Notes under the pieces: generated by a model
What the model was told of the DNA's origin: nothing
Databases searched by the model: none
What the model saw: only the letters and a program-made list of their open reading frames with translations
Shown: piece by piece, positions 27,248-35,614 of the stretch
Layout of the letters: each line of letters begins with the position of its first letter
Position numbering within the stretch: position 1 is the first letter of the stretch
Position numbers and translations under genes: made by a program
Origin: Holdemania filiformis DSM 12042
GTDB lineage: Bacteria > Bacillota_I > Bacilli_A > Erysipelotrichales > Erysipelotrichaceae
Length of the DNA: 59,311 nt
Direction of reading: 5' to 3'
Assembly: GCF_000157995.1 (NCBI RefSeq)
Contig: NZ_GG657557.1
Span: 332,942 to 392,252, forward strand

Positions 27248-29716
27248 TCAGCGTCCCAGCACATCATATAGCGAACTGTGGTCCCATGCCGCAGCTTGTC
27301 CCTGCGTGATGATCTGAATGATCTGCTCGCTGAGATCCAGCGCTTTTTCATCAATCCGCTGCGTCTTTTCCAGCAGTTCCTCGATCTGAGCCGTGACTGC
27401 GCTGCGCATCTCCTCGCTTGCATCCATATAACTCATCGTAACGTCATTTTGAATCAGAATTCGTTTTTCAGGATTATAAACCCCTTCCGCATAATAGAGA
27501 TGATAGCTCAGATCGACGTTCGCCGTGATCGCCACCGACGACTTGCCTGCATCCTGTTTAATTGTGACATTCAAGATCAATTCCAGCGGTACGTCAGGAA
27601 GGACTTCGTCCATCTTTTCCTTAAATAAGTAGCTCCGGCTGACTTCTACTTCCCCCGTCGAAGCGTTCTGAACGATCGTCACGGTGGAAAAATCGTTCGG
27701 CTGCGCGGTAATCATAATCTCCGAAATGACCGAGCCATAGTTATGTTCTGCCTTCGGCGTAAATCCCGGCATATATTCCTCGAACGCGTCGCTTTTTTTA
27801 ACCACCTGTTCAATTTCCTCCCATTGCGTCTTGTCAATCGCATAGGTGGCGCTGACACGGATTGGCACTTCGATATGCTTGGCCTGAAGCATCGAATATT
27901 CCAGATAAGGCCGGCTGTCGGCAGCGGCATGATTGTTTTCCAGCATGGCAAAATGCACATGCGCCGCTGCCGTGCCGTCATCCTTCATAAACCCGATGAC
28001 CTGTCCCGGCTCCACCTCCCGCCGCGTTCCCAGCCAGACTTCATCGCTTAATCCGCCATAGAAAGTTTTGCGATGGCCGTGATCGATAATCATATACGTT
28101 CCCCATGGCTCATTATGACCAATTTTCACAACCCGGCCGGCGGCCGCTGCCAGCACTTCCAGATTTCCTGTCTGGCTCGCAATGTCTAGTCCCTGAACAC
28201 CATAATCCAGCGAATCGGAGAGAATTTCCGGCTGCGTAACCGGATAGACGTAAGGGATCGCCTCAGGAATACGATAATAATCATTAGGACAGAGAATCGT
28301 GTGATCGTCGCTGATATAACAGAGCTGCGTCTGATCGACGGACTGTTCATAAAAGCCTGCCGTCTGGGCCGCAATTTCCGCAAGCCGCTGATCGCTGATC
28401 GCAGTCTGGCTGAACGCCCCTGATTTTAAATCCAGCTGGTAATTATGCCGATCCCAGAGAAGCTTGTAATCTGGTCCCATTTCAATGTAGAACTGACGTT
28501 CGTCCACAGGGCCATAGCGAAGCTGAAAAGGCTCAAATTCCGGAAAGGCCTGACATTCGTTGATCGCGATCAATTCGCCGCCGGAGGTTTCCAGCGCTTT
28601 GTCCCGGGCTTGTTTTAAAACTCTTTCATCAGCATAAAAACGACCGGCGATCTGTGCTGCCTGCAGACACAATTCTTCACTCAGCGCACTGTCCGCGTCA
28701 GGCAGATAGGCCTTTACCAGTTGATCCCGCGCCAGATCATAGACCAGCTGCGCCTGCGGCAGACCGCCCTGATCTAAAAACACGATGATTTCCTGGCGAT
28801 TGCTCAGCGGCAGCAGCGAGCATTCGTAGGCGTTCAACGCTTCCGGCAGTTTCGCCAGCACCGTGATTTCCCGTCCCGCCCGCGGATTGGCTTCCAGCAG
28901 TTTTTCCAGCGCTGCCTGGTCATGGCCGAAGCTCTTGGGTGTTCCCAGGATGAAGGACATCGCCGCCGCGCCGGTCAAGAGGAAACCAAGCAGAACGACA
29001 GCCGCCAGAATGATGAGCTTCTTATCGCTCCGCGGCTTTTCACCTGCGGCGTTTTCATTCTCCGTTTCCGAAGGAGTCCCGGAGGGCTGCGGTGAATCGC
29101 TGAAGCCGATGGTCCAAAGATTCTGCGGCGCATGAAGCTGGCGCTGAAGGCGGCGGTACGCGTTTCTCTCAGCGAGCGTCAGCTGGCTTTCAACCGCAGT
29201 ATTGCAGCGTTGTTCCAAATGCTGAATCCCCAAACGATAAAGCAGCCAGGCCCCGGGATTAAACCAGAACACAAACCGGAATACAACCAGAACTTGTTTT
29301 ATAAACAGATGATGATGCCGGAGGTGATATCGTTCATGCGCAAGAATCCAGCAGCGCTGATCGTCCTGAATCTTGGCCGGCATGTAAATCCGCGGATTAT
29401 TGCCTCCCGCCGCAAAGGCTGTCGGCGTGTTCAGGGTAAACACATCGGATTGCGCTGTCGATTGAACCGGAATCTTCCGGAGCTTCATCCGATCGCGAAG
29501 ATAGAAAACGAAAGATACCGCGATCCCCAGCATCCACAGACCGAAAACCTGCTTTAAAAATAGACAAGGCAAAAAACAAAGGAAGATCGCGATGCTGAGC
29601 ATGAACATCCGACAGGCCGCTTTTCCCTGTGAATTGGCAGAGCGTGTGATTCTTGATTTGATCCCGAAGAAGCCGGCAAGGCCTAAACCTGCCGCGATAA
29701 TAGCGAACTGATTCAT
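27248..29716 (-). CDS. M56/M23 membrane metalloprotease (BlaR1-like with degenerate LytM domain)
   Basis: 822 residues. Two or three N-terminal membrane helices are followed by the M56 zinc motif HERYH (127-131) with ligand helix HLEQRC (about 166-171). A membrane helix at 233-256 and a large extracytoplasmic part follow. The M23/LytM-like domain (about 500-600) keeps HVH (586-588) and Asp511, but the His of HxxxD is Val507, so it is probably non-catalytic. The C-terminal about 200 residues match the paralogue at 20753. The first M56 helix and loop are shorter than in the paralogue. RBS GAGGGTG precedes the ATG. It has no adjacent blaI, yet its operon promoter carries a BlaI-type site. Confidence 0.88.
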   Translation of the reverse strand: MNQFAIIAAGLGLAGFFGIKSRITRSANSQGKAACRMFMLSIAIFLCFLPCLFLKQVFGLWMLGIAVSFVFYLRDRMKLRKIPVQSTAQSDVFTLNTPTAFAAGGNNPRIYMPAKIQDDQRCWILAHERYHLRHHHLFIKQVLVVFRFVFWFNPGAWLLYRLGIQHLEQRCNTAVESQLTLAERNAYRRLQRQLHAPQNLWTIGFSDSPQPSGTPSETENENAAGEKPRSDKKLIILAAVVLLGFLLTGAAAMSFILGTPKSFGHDQAALEKLLEANPRAGREITVLAKLPEALNAYECSLLPLSNRQEIIVFLDQGGLPQAQLVYDLARDQLVKAYLPDADSALSEELCLQAAQIAGRFYADERVLKQARDKALETSGGELIAINECQAFPEFEPFQLRYGPVDERQFYIEMGPDYKLLWDRHNYQLDLKSGAFSQTAISDQRLAEIAAQTAGFYEQSVDQTQLCYISDDHTILCPNDYYRIPEAIPYVYPVTQPEILSDSLDYGVQGLDIASQTGNLEVLAAAAGRVVKIGHNEPWGTYMIIDHGHRKTFYGGLSDEVWLGTRREVEPGQVIGFMKDDGTAAAHVHFAMLENNHAAADSRPYLEYSMLQAKHIEVPIRVSATYAIDKTQWEEIEQVVKKSDAFEEYMPGFTPKAEHNYGSVISEIMITAQPNDFSTVTIVQNASTGEVEVSRSYLFKEKMDEVLPDVPLELILNVTIKQDAGKSSVAITANVDLSYHLYYAEGVYNPEKRILIQNDVTMSYMDASEEMRSAVTAQIEELLEKTQRIDEKALDLSEQIIQIITQGQAAAWDHSSLYDVLGR

Positions 29717-29736
29717 TTCTACACCCTCGTTTCTGC

Positions 29737-30249
29737 TTATTTTCCTTCCATGTTCAGCGCCTGGTTTACCGCCTCAATTACGGCTTCTGAACTGATGGTC
29801 GCACCGCCGAGGGTATCCACTGCGGTTGTCTGCGATTCAATGATCCGTTTGACCATCCGATCACACGCGTCATCACCTAAGCCTGGGGTTTCGTATTGAT
29901 CGACTCCGATTGCCGTGATCAGGCCATTTTCAATTGTCACTGCGACTTCGATTTCACCCCAGCGCCCATCAGCCGAGCCATAGTAAATCCCATCCTCTGG
30001 AAGCTTCGATACCATGCGGTTGATTTCCGCCTCCGTCATGACCGGGCGTTCTTCCTTGGCTGCCGAATTCCCGCTGACCTCAGAATTCACCGGAATGGGG
30101 GTCGGCGTCATCTCTGGATCAGGCTGTGACTTTTCCCCCAGACCTTCGTGTCCGGTATTGGTGAAAGCGCAGCCGCCGATCAGAATTAAAATCAGGATGA
30201 AGATCCCCGTCTTTCTCATTCCTATGTGAATTTTACTTTTCTTTGTCAT
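29737..30249 (-). CDS. FMN-binding-domain lipoprotein
   Basis: 170 residues. A lipoprotein signal (IFILILILIGGC) and a TPTPIP linker precede an FMN_bind domain (about 85-168; GIYYGSADGRWGEIEVAVTIENG). The flavinylation motif is DTLGGATIS, in which the Thr of GAT is the residue ApbE links to FMN in this family; the usual Ser-Gly is here Leu-Gly-Gly. It probably carries an extracellular flavin for electron transfer. It is the first gene of the operon that includes the second M56/M23 protease, 20 nt downstream. RBS AGGGGGTG precedes the ATG. No apbE is in the window. Confidence 0.85.
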   Translation of the reverse strand: MTKKSKIHIGMRKTGIFILILILIGGCAFTNTGHEGLGEKSQPDPEMTPTPIPVNSEVSGNSAAKEERPVMTEAEINRMVSKLPEDGIYYGSADGRWGEIEVAVTIENGLITAIGVDQYETPGLGDDACDRMVKRIIESQTTAVDTLGGATISSEAVIEAVNQALNMEGK

Positions 30250-30294
30250 GAAAACACCCCCTGTTTCTCTGTGGATATTCTTTGATCTATCTTA

Positions 30295-30323
30295 AGTCTA
30301 TAATCGTAGACCCGGAATGTCAA
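30295..30323 (-). promoter_or_regulatory. Promoter with BlaI-type operator of the second protease operon
   Basis: On the minus strand, TTGACA (30318-30323), a 17-nt spacer, TAGACT (30295-30300). The inverted repeat GTCTA-CGATTA-TAGAC (30296-30311) occupies the same position relative to the -35 and -10 as the operator of blaI, and both hexamers are identical to those of blaI. Confidence 0.75.
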
Positions 30324-30447
30324 CTTCTTATTTTGGTAAAGAATGGGATCTCCATTTTTATAGAATCGATATTTCTTCCTACATCTTTTACCAACTTTAT
30401 TTTAGAAAGGAAGAAAACGAGGCAGGCATTTTATCCATTTCGATATT

Positions 30448-30477
30448 TTGTTAATTCATTTCTTTTTCTGATATAAT
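30448..30477 (+). promoter_or_regulatory. Extended -10 promoter of the 30495 gene
   Basis: TTGTTA, an 18-nt spacer, TATAAT preceded by TGA (extended -10). The start codon follows within 20 nt, so the leader is very short. Confidence 0.6.
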
Positions 30478-30494
30478 TTTTTAGAGGTGATTTC

Positions 30495-31208
30495 ATGTTC
30501 ATTCTCAATAAATTTTGTCGCTTTTTATGTATTCTTCTCATCATATTCACTTCACTTTTTAACGTATTTATCTCTGTTCCTCGAATTTATATGACTTATT
30601 ATTATTGGAATTCTGAAAATATCCTTTATTCTTTCAATGAACCCTCTGATTGTTATTTCAATCAGACTCTCCCCATCGCGCTTTGTTCATATAAAAAACA
30701 CACGAATACGGATATTGGCAAAATACCTTATTATTACTATACGCATCATCCTACCTGGAGCTTATTTGATTTTCTGTCTAACACGCCTATTGAATGCACA
30801 CAGGAAAATATGATTCCAATTCAATCCAAAATTCTTTCCTACGCCTATTGTCAGGAAATAACTTCGGGGTACCCGGATATCGGATGTTTTATAAGACGGA
30901 TTGGCGATTCCGGTGAGAAAAAGAACTTAAACCCCTCGCACATCGATAAAAATAGATCCGGGGTTTATGAAGTTAAACTGGTTGTCCATGAAGAGTCTTT
31001 TGATGAAAAAGATGAAATTATTATGATGGAAAGAATCATCAAAATTTTCCCAAACCAATTTCAAACAAAGCACTGTTTCATCGATTATGTTGATAACAAT
31101 ACAATCATTGAGCCTAATTTAGAAGAATTTGGATCTTATAAAGAAAAGACTATAAGAAGCTCAACTCTTAGTTCCCGTGATTCCTATTTTACGAATCAGC
31201 AATATTGA
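30495..31208 (+). CDS. AT-rich membrane-anchored protein, unknown function
   Basis: 237 residues with RBS AGAGGTGA. An N-terminal hydrophobic helix (about 6-28; FLCILLIIFTSLFNVFISVP) leaves the rest outside the cell. The domain contains several Cys residues (YFNQTLPIALCSY, ECTQEN, YAYCQE, GCFIRR) and a late segment GVYEVKLVVHEESFDEKDEI. Base and codon use (Lys AAA, Ile ATT/ATA, Tyr TAT) is far more AT-rich than the neighbours. I do not recognise the family. Probably acquired recently or evolving under different constraints. Confidence 0.7.
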   Translation: MFILNKFCRFLCILLIIFTSLFNVFISVPRIYMTYYYWNSENILYSFNEPSDCYFNQTLPIALCSYKKHTNTDIGKIPYYYYTHHPTWSLFDFLSNTPIECTQENMIPIQSKILSYAYCQEITSGYPDIGCFIRRIGDSGEKKNLNPSHIDKNRSGVYEVKLVVHEESFDEKDEIIMMERIIKIFPNQFQTKHCFIDYVDNNTIIEPNLEEFGSYKEKTIRSSTLSSRDSYFTNQQY

Positions 31209-31547
31209 GCACAAAAACTCTCAATTGCAGCATAAGGATAGAAATTTATAGTTTCTCTCATGGATTGCCTTACACCCTTGAAATAAGCACATGAAGCACT
31301 AGAATCATCTTTCTATTCTTGGTAGAAGAAATGTCATGGAAGCTAATTCTATTATTACGTTCTATGCAAAAAAATGAGAATAGAACTGAGGAAGATGAAA
31401 AGGCATAACAAAAATAAGGAATCCGAAAGCTGAATCTTTAAGGTCATAACTTATTGATATAGATCCTGAATTTATTTCTAAATCCGGTATCTCTCCGGAT
31501 GCTTTCTTTTGAATCGTATAGATTGTTATCAGAAAAGAGGGTTTTCC
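31209..31547. other. AT-rich intergenic region
   Basis: 339 nt with no gene on either strand that has an RBS. Near its end it holds a short hairpin (ATCCGG/CCGGAT, 31482-31500) followed by GCTTTCTTTT, a candidate terminator for the 30495 gene. No clear promoter for the next gene was identified. Confidence 0.45.
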
Positions 31548-32498
31548 ATGAAAAGAATTCTTTTGATCCTTATCCCTGCTTCGGTCTTTTTACTTTTTAT
31601 TATCATGATCAACACTTGTGATTTTTCAAGTCCTTCTGATACTATAAGCAGCTCTATTTCACCAGACAATTTACAAACAGTATATGAAGTGCCTTGTCTT
31701 AACTGTTCCGAAGACGATCTTAAGAAACTTGTTGACTTAAGACCTTATTTCGATCATGCAATAAAATCCTATTATCATGATGCGATACAACCTTTATTCT
31801 TCAAAAAATCGTCTTATAATTCAGAATTATATTTAGAGTATACCGACAAAAAGCATCAATTTTATGAAGGTATTATTTCCTTAGATTATTTATTATCTCC
31901 TGAACAATATGCCTTGTATTACCCGATTGAAGAAAGTCTTTTTGACGAGGATTATGGAACCATTACAGGAAAAGAGCTTGCACCTTATTTTTTTTGCAAT
32001 AGCTTGAACCAATTCTTCATAAACTTATCAATTTACGAATATTTGGAATCAAAATTAGATGCCATGTTCCCTTTTCCTTATATTTTCACTCACACGATTC
32101 AATTTACTGGTCGAGGTCAGTATAAACCTGATTTGAATGCTACAATTGACTCTTGCGAAGTTTATTATCCTGGTCTTACAAAAGAACAAGCTATTCGCTA
32201 TTTCCATTCTGAAAATGATAGAACAATATATATTGGGATAAATAAAGAGAATATCAAGGACTTTGACATCGAAAAAGTAAAATTGGGATTAAGACAAATG
32301 GTTCTTCCAGAAAATGATCGCTCTTTCTTAATCGATATCATACTTTATACTTTTGAAGATATAACTAAGATTCAACCTTACGAATTGTATCAAACTCCGA
32401 AAGATCAACTATATCAACACTATCATTTAATTCGTGATGATCTTTGCAAAGTTCTCCCATGTACCCCAAACCATCTTATCAGTGACAGAAGTTTTTAA
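31548..32498 (+). CDS. AT-rich membrane-anchored protein, unknown function
   Basis: 316 residues from the ATG at 31548 (GAGGG upstream; an in-frame ATG 13 codons earlier lacks an RBS). A hydrophobic N-terminal helix (about 3-24) ends at INTCDF, where Cys could be a lipidation site, although the lipobox is poor. A Ser-rich linker and an aromatic/acidic domain follow (many Tyr, Phe and Asp). A pair of Cys residues lies in VPCLNCSEDD. No family recognised. Like its upstream neighbour it is much more AT-rich than the rest of the window. Confidence 0.68.
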   Translation: MKRILLILIPASVFLLFIIMINTCDFSSPSDTISSSISPDNLQTVYEVPCLNCSEDDLKKLVDLRPYFDHAIKSYYHDAIQPLFFKKSSYNSELYLEYTDKKHQFYEGIISLDYLLSPEQYALYYPIEESLFDEDYGTITGKELAPYFFCNSLNQFFINLSIYEYLESKLDAMFPFPYIFTHTIQFTGRGQYKPDLNATIDSCEVYYPGLTKEQAIRYFHSENDRTIYIGINKENIKDFDIEKVKLGLRQMVLPENDRSFLIDIILYTFEDITKIQPYELYQTPKDQLYQHYHLIRDDLCKVLPCTPNHLISDRSF

Positions 32499-32754
32499 GA
32501 TGATTTTTACCAGGCTCGATAAACAAGGCCTTTACTCATAATACTTATATTTTATTGACTTTCAGTATTGTATCTTCTATTTCAGTATCCTACATTTTCT
32601 CTTGTTTCCAACCTTAATTATTCAAGGAAGTCTCCCTCACTTTGCGATCGTTTCATTATAGAGTTTTCACATTGATCTTTTTCGATCGGCCTCGGAACAT
32701 TCTGATCTATTTCAAATCCTGCTTCCACGGATTCTCTTTAGGCTGCAAGAAGAA
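32499..32754. other. AT-rich gene-free stretch
   Basis: This lies between the second AT-rich gene and the terminator of the flavoprotein gene. I see no ORF with an RBS and no repeat. Composition returns to average towards 32700. Confidence 0.35.
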
Positions 32755-32816
32755 TAAAAAAAGCCGCAACCAGGCTGCTGACACAAATCAGAAACCTTGG
32801 TTATGGCTTTTTTATT
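32755..32816. terminator. Terminator of the fumarate-reductase-type gene
   Basis: AAAAAAGCC..AACCAGG and CCTTGGTT..GGCTTTTTT form a long imperfect stem with T runs on both strands. It can also stop transcription from the plus-strand AT-rich genes. Confidence 0.8.
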
Positions 32817-32836
32817 AAATCTATGAAGTCTGTAAC

Positions 32837-34621
32837 TTATTTCGCAATCGCTGCGGAAGCGGCGTTGCCTGCGTTATATCCGCTGGTTACTGCCCAGCCG
32901 AACAGCGTAGCGCCCATGTAGACGTCGCCTTCCAGTCCGCCGACAACTTCACCAGCTGCGTATAAGCCTTCAACCGGCTGCTTTTCCGTGTTCAGCACCT
33001 GCATCCCGTCGTTGATGCGCAGTCCGCCCAGCGTCGCATAGTAACGGATATACTGTTGCAATGCGTAATATGGACCTTCTTCGCTTAACGGTGCGGTCAG
33101 TTCGCGGCCGAATTCATCTTTTTCACCCTTGGCTGCCGTTTCGTTGAACTTCGCCGCCGCTTCGGTTAATGCGCCTTCCGGCAGGTTCATCTTCTTCGCC
33201 AGATCTTCTAACGAATCCGCTTTGACCATGAACGGATTGCCCTCGCCGTCGTTGGCCAGCCACTTCTCAACATCTTCATCCGAATAGATCTTCGATCCTG
33301 TCATGCCCTTGTTGAAAGCGTCGAAGGATGTCTGATCCATGATCAGATACTGAGTTGAGTTCTTCTTCATTTCCTGCATCAGATCCCAGGCATTGCCCTT
33401 TTCGTTTGCGAAACGCACGCCGTCCTGATTGACCAGGAACGCTCCGGAAGCGGAATAAGCCGCACCGACACCCGGGTTGCAATACTGTCCTAAGCCGCTT
33501 GGCAGAATCATCGAGTTTGGCTGCGTATTGACGAATTCCATGTTGAAGGTATCCGCGTTCACCGCTTCCGCCATCTTCAGACCATCGCCCGTTGCGCCCG
33601 CATGACCGGCATAAACAAACTGCTTATAGGCTTCCGGAACCATTGCATCGTTAGCGCCGAAGCCGCCGGTGGCCAGGATCACCGCTTTAGCGTTGATTGT
33701 GTAGTTCTTCGCGTCATCGCTGGCTTTTACCCCCTTGACTACGCCGTTGTCCACGATCAGCTCGGTAGCCGGCGTATTCGTCATCACGGTGCCGCCCGCT
33801 GTTTTAAAGGTATCCGCTAAGCTGGAAACCACACCTGCGCCGCGGCCGGTGCCGGAATAACTGCGGGTTGGCTTGCCATCTCTTTCATACGGAACATTCG
33901 CGCCGTCTTCGGAAACCAGCCAGTCGAACGCCGCGCCGGTCGTATTGACATAAATATCCAGCGTCGCTTCATCATTGTTATTATGACCGTTTTTCAGCAT
34001 ATCCGCTTTCAGCTGTTCTGGTGAATCCTCAAAACCGTCTTCCTTCTGCCACTGGCTGCCGGTGGCCATGGTGCCTGCACCTGCCATGGCGCTCGCGCCG
34101 CCGACAACGCCCGTCTTTTCCAACAGGATCACGTTGTTGCCGTTCTGCTGCGAAGACAAGGCCGCGGTCAGACCGGCTGCCCCGCCGCCCACGACGACGA
34201 TATCTGCGTCCAGCGTCACTTCTTCTTTTGTCGCCGAAGAAGATTCGGCAGACTTTGTCATTTTATCCATATCCGCGCCTGCCTGGGTTAACGCATCTTC
34301 CATCGCTGCTTTAAAACCATTCGACGTGACCGTCGCGCCGGATACGCCGTCGATGCCGATGGACTGGCTGTCCAGAACCTTCGTGACCAACTCCGGTAAC
34401 GCTGCCGCGCCGATTCCTTCTGTTTCTGAATGCTCGATCACCTGGATATCCGTGATCTTTTCCGCGTCTACCGTGACTTCCAGCGTAATATCACCGTGGA
34501 AGCCGGCTGCCGAGGCTTTATAAGTTCCCGCTTTCATGCCGCCGGCGGCTTCCGGCGCTTTGGTTGAGCACCCCGTTGTCAGCAGCATCGCCGCCAGAAC
34601 GAGGGCAACTAATTTCTTCAT
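32837..34621 (-). CDS. Extracellular FMN/FAD fumarate-reductase-type flavoprotein (lipoprotein)
   Basis: 594 residues. Lipoprotein signal MKKLVALVLAAMLLTTGC, then an FMN_bind domain (about 30-110; YKASAAGFHGDITLEVTV) with the ApbE flavinylation motif DGVSGATVTS. A FAD-binding/fumarate-reductase domain follows (about 140-590): dinucleotide motif IVVVGGGAAGLTAALSSQ, GGASAMAGAG, ATGGFGAND, and the C-terminal GGLEGDVYMGATLFGWAVTSG. Such enzymes take electrons from membrane flavin carriers and reduce fumarate, urocanate, acrylates or similar acceptors outside the cell. The acceptor cannot be read from sequence. RBS AAAGGAGG precedes the ATG. A palindromic operator lies at the predicted start site. 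Confidence 0.93.
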   Translation of the reverse strand: MKKLVALVLAAMLLTTGCSTKAPEAAGGMKAGTYKASAAGFHGDITLEVTVDAEKITDIQVIEHSETEGIGAAALPELVTKVLDSQSIGIDGVSGATVTSNGFKAAMEDALTQAGADMDKMTKSAESSSATKEEVTLDADIVVVGGGAAGLTAALSSQQNGNNVILLEKTGVVGGASAMAGAGTMATGSQWQKEDGFEDSPEQLKADMLKNGHNNNDEATLDIYVNTTGAAFDWLVSEDGANVPYERDGKPTRSYSGTGRGAGVVSSLADTFKTAGGTVMTNTPATELIVDNGVVKGVKASDDAKNYTINAKAVILATGGFGANDAMVPEAYKQFVYAGHAGATGDGLKMAEAVNADTFNMEFVNTQPNSMILPSGLGQYCNPGVGAAYSASGAFLVNQDGVRFANEKGNAWDLMQEMKKNSTQYLIMDQTSFDAFNKGMTGSKIYSDEDVEKWLANDGEGNPFMVKADSLEDLAKKMNLPEGALTEAAAKFNETAAKGEKDEFGRELTAPLSEEGPYYALQQYIRYYATLGGLRINDGMQVLNTEKQPVEGLYAAGEVVGGLEGDVYMGATLFGWAVTSGYNAGNAASAAIAK

Positions 34622-34639
34622 TTCTTCTTTCCTCCTTTA

Positions 34640-34690
34640 TAGACGATCGTCTACCTTTATCTATTTTATGGATTCCGAAGCGGATGTCAA
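34640..34690 (-). promoter_or_regulatory. Flavoprotein promoter with perfect 14-bp palindromic operator
   Basis: On the minus strand, TTGACA (34685-34690), a 16-nt spacer, TAAAAT (34663-34668). The perfect palindrome TAGACGATCGTCTA (34640-34653) covers the predicted transcription start and lies just before the RBS. The form suits a TetR-family repressor, which would block initiation. No TetR gene is in the window. Confidence 0.7.
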
Positions 34691-34734
34691 TCCTTTTTGT
34701 GAAATTTTTATATTTTTCAAGGATACGCTGACAT

Positions 34735-34772
34735 TAAAAAAGCATTGGATTTCAGCGTTCTCCAATGCTTTT
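34735..34772. terminator. Terminator of the 34814 gene
   Basis: AAGCATTGGA and TCCAATGCTT pair around an 11-nt loop, with a T run on each strand. It separates the minus-strand gene at 34814 from the flavoprotein promoter. Confidence 0.85.
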
Positions 34773-34813
34773 GGGAAGTTCACATTTCTTGTCTGATCTG
34801 GAATCAACACCGA

Positions 34814-35560
34814 TTAACAGGGATTTTCGTCCTGATTTTCAGCATCAAGTAAAGTTTCCAGAAATCGCGGCAGGAAGCGGATTAAGGCATTGCGGATCCG
34901 ACTCGCCGTTTCCATTTCCGAGCGGGCCCGGGCGTGGAAGCGGGCAGCGTTTAGTTGAAAATCCTTGAAGCCTTCCACTTCTTCTTTTAAGAGAAGCTGA
35001 ACATCCCATTCCCGGCTCCAGGCCAACTGATGCACTAAGCGCTGCGTTTCTTTCAAGCTGCTTTTCATCGCTTCGCCCAGTTCGCGCATTCTTGGCAGAT
35101 CGTAGGGAATCTGAACGTTAGGAGCATACCCGACATAGCCGGTAAACGGAACTCGTTGTCCCTCCGCCTCACGCGTATCATAGCTTTGCGAGATCACAGC
35201 GTCGTAGTCCTCCGCCAGGGCTTCCAGCTTCAGCGCCTGTTCGATCAATTCTGCACCGGTCTGGGCTGATCGGTCCTCCGACTGTTTCGCATCTTTCAAA
35301 AGCTGTGCCGCAATCTCCAAGCATGCCTGTGACGACAAGGAAAGCGGATGCCTTTCAATTTCACTTAATTCCCGACGCACAGCCTGCACGTCGACTTTCG
35401 GTTTCTTCTTCCAAGAAAAAATATGCTGCCGCGGGAGGATCACCAGCGGACTGCCCTGGGCTTCTGCCAAAACCAACGTTTGTTCCAGCTCCATCTTTCG
35501 CTGCCGCTGCTGCAGAAAGCAAAGCAGAAGCAGGGCTTGTTCATGATGTTTTGGCGACAT
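34814..35560 (-). CDS. Helical cytoplasmic protein, unknown function
   Basis: 248 residues with RBS GGGAGGAG. No signal peptide or membrane segment. The N-terminal HEQALLLLCFLQQRQRKMELEQ is amphipathic, and long charged helices run throughout (EIAAQLLKDAKQSEDR; RMRELGEAMKSSLKETQR), so a coiled-coil or helical bundle is likely. A non-helical patch lies mid-protein (VPFTGYVGYAPNVQIPYDLP). No family recognised. It lies 54 nt downstream of the methyltransferase gene on the same strand and may be cotranscribed. Confidence 0.75.
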   Translation of the reverse strand: MSPKHHEQALLLLCFLQQRQRKMELEQTLVLAEAQGSPLVILPRQHIFSWKKKPKVDVQAVRRELSEIERHPLSLSSQACLEIAAQLLKDAKQSEDRSAQTGAELIEQALKLEALAEDYDAVISQSYDTREAEGQRVPFTGYVGYAPNVQIPYDLPRMRELGEAMKSSLKETQRLVHQLAWSREWDVQLLLKEEVEGFKDFQLNAARFHARARSEMETASRIRNALIRFLPRFLETLLDAENQDENPC

Positions 35561-35614
35561 TATACTCCTCCCTTCTGACTTTTTTACGTTCTGTTAAAAC
35601 CTTTCTGTCCGGGC

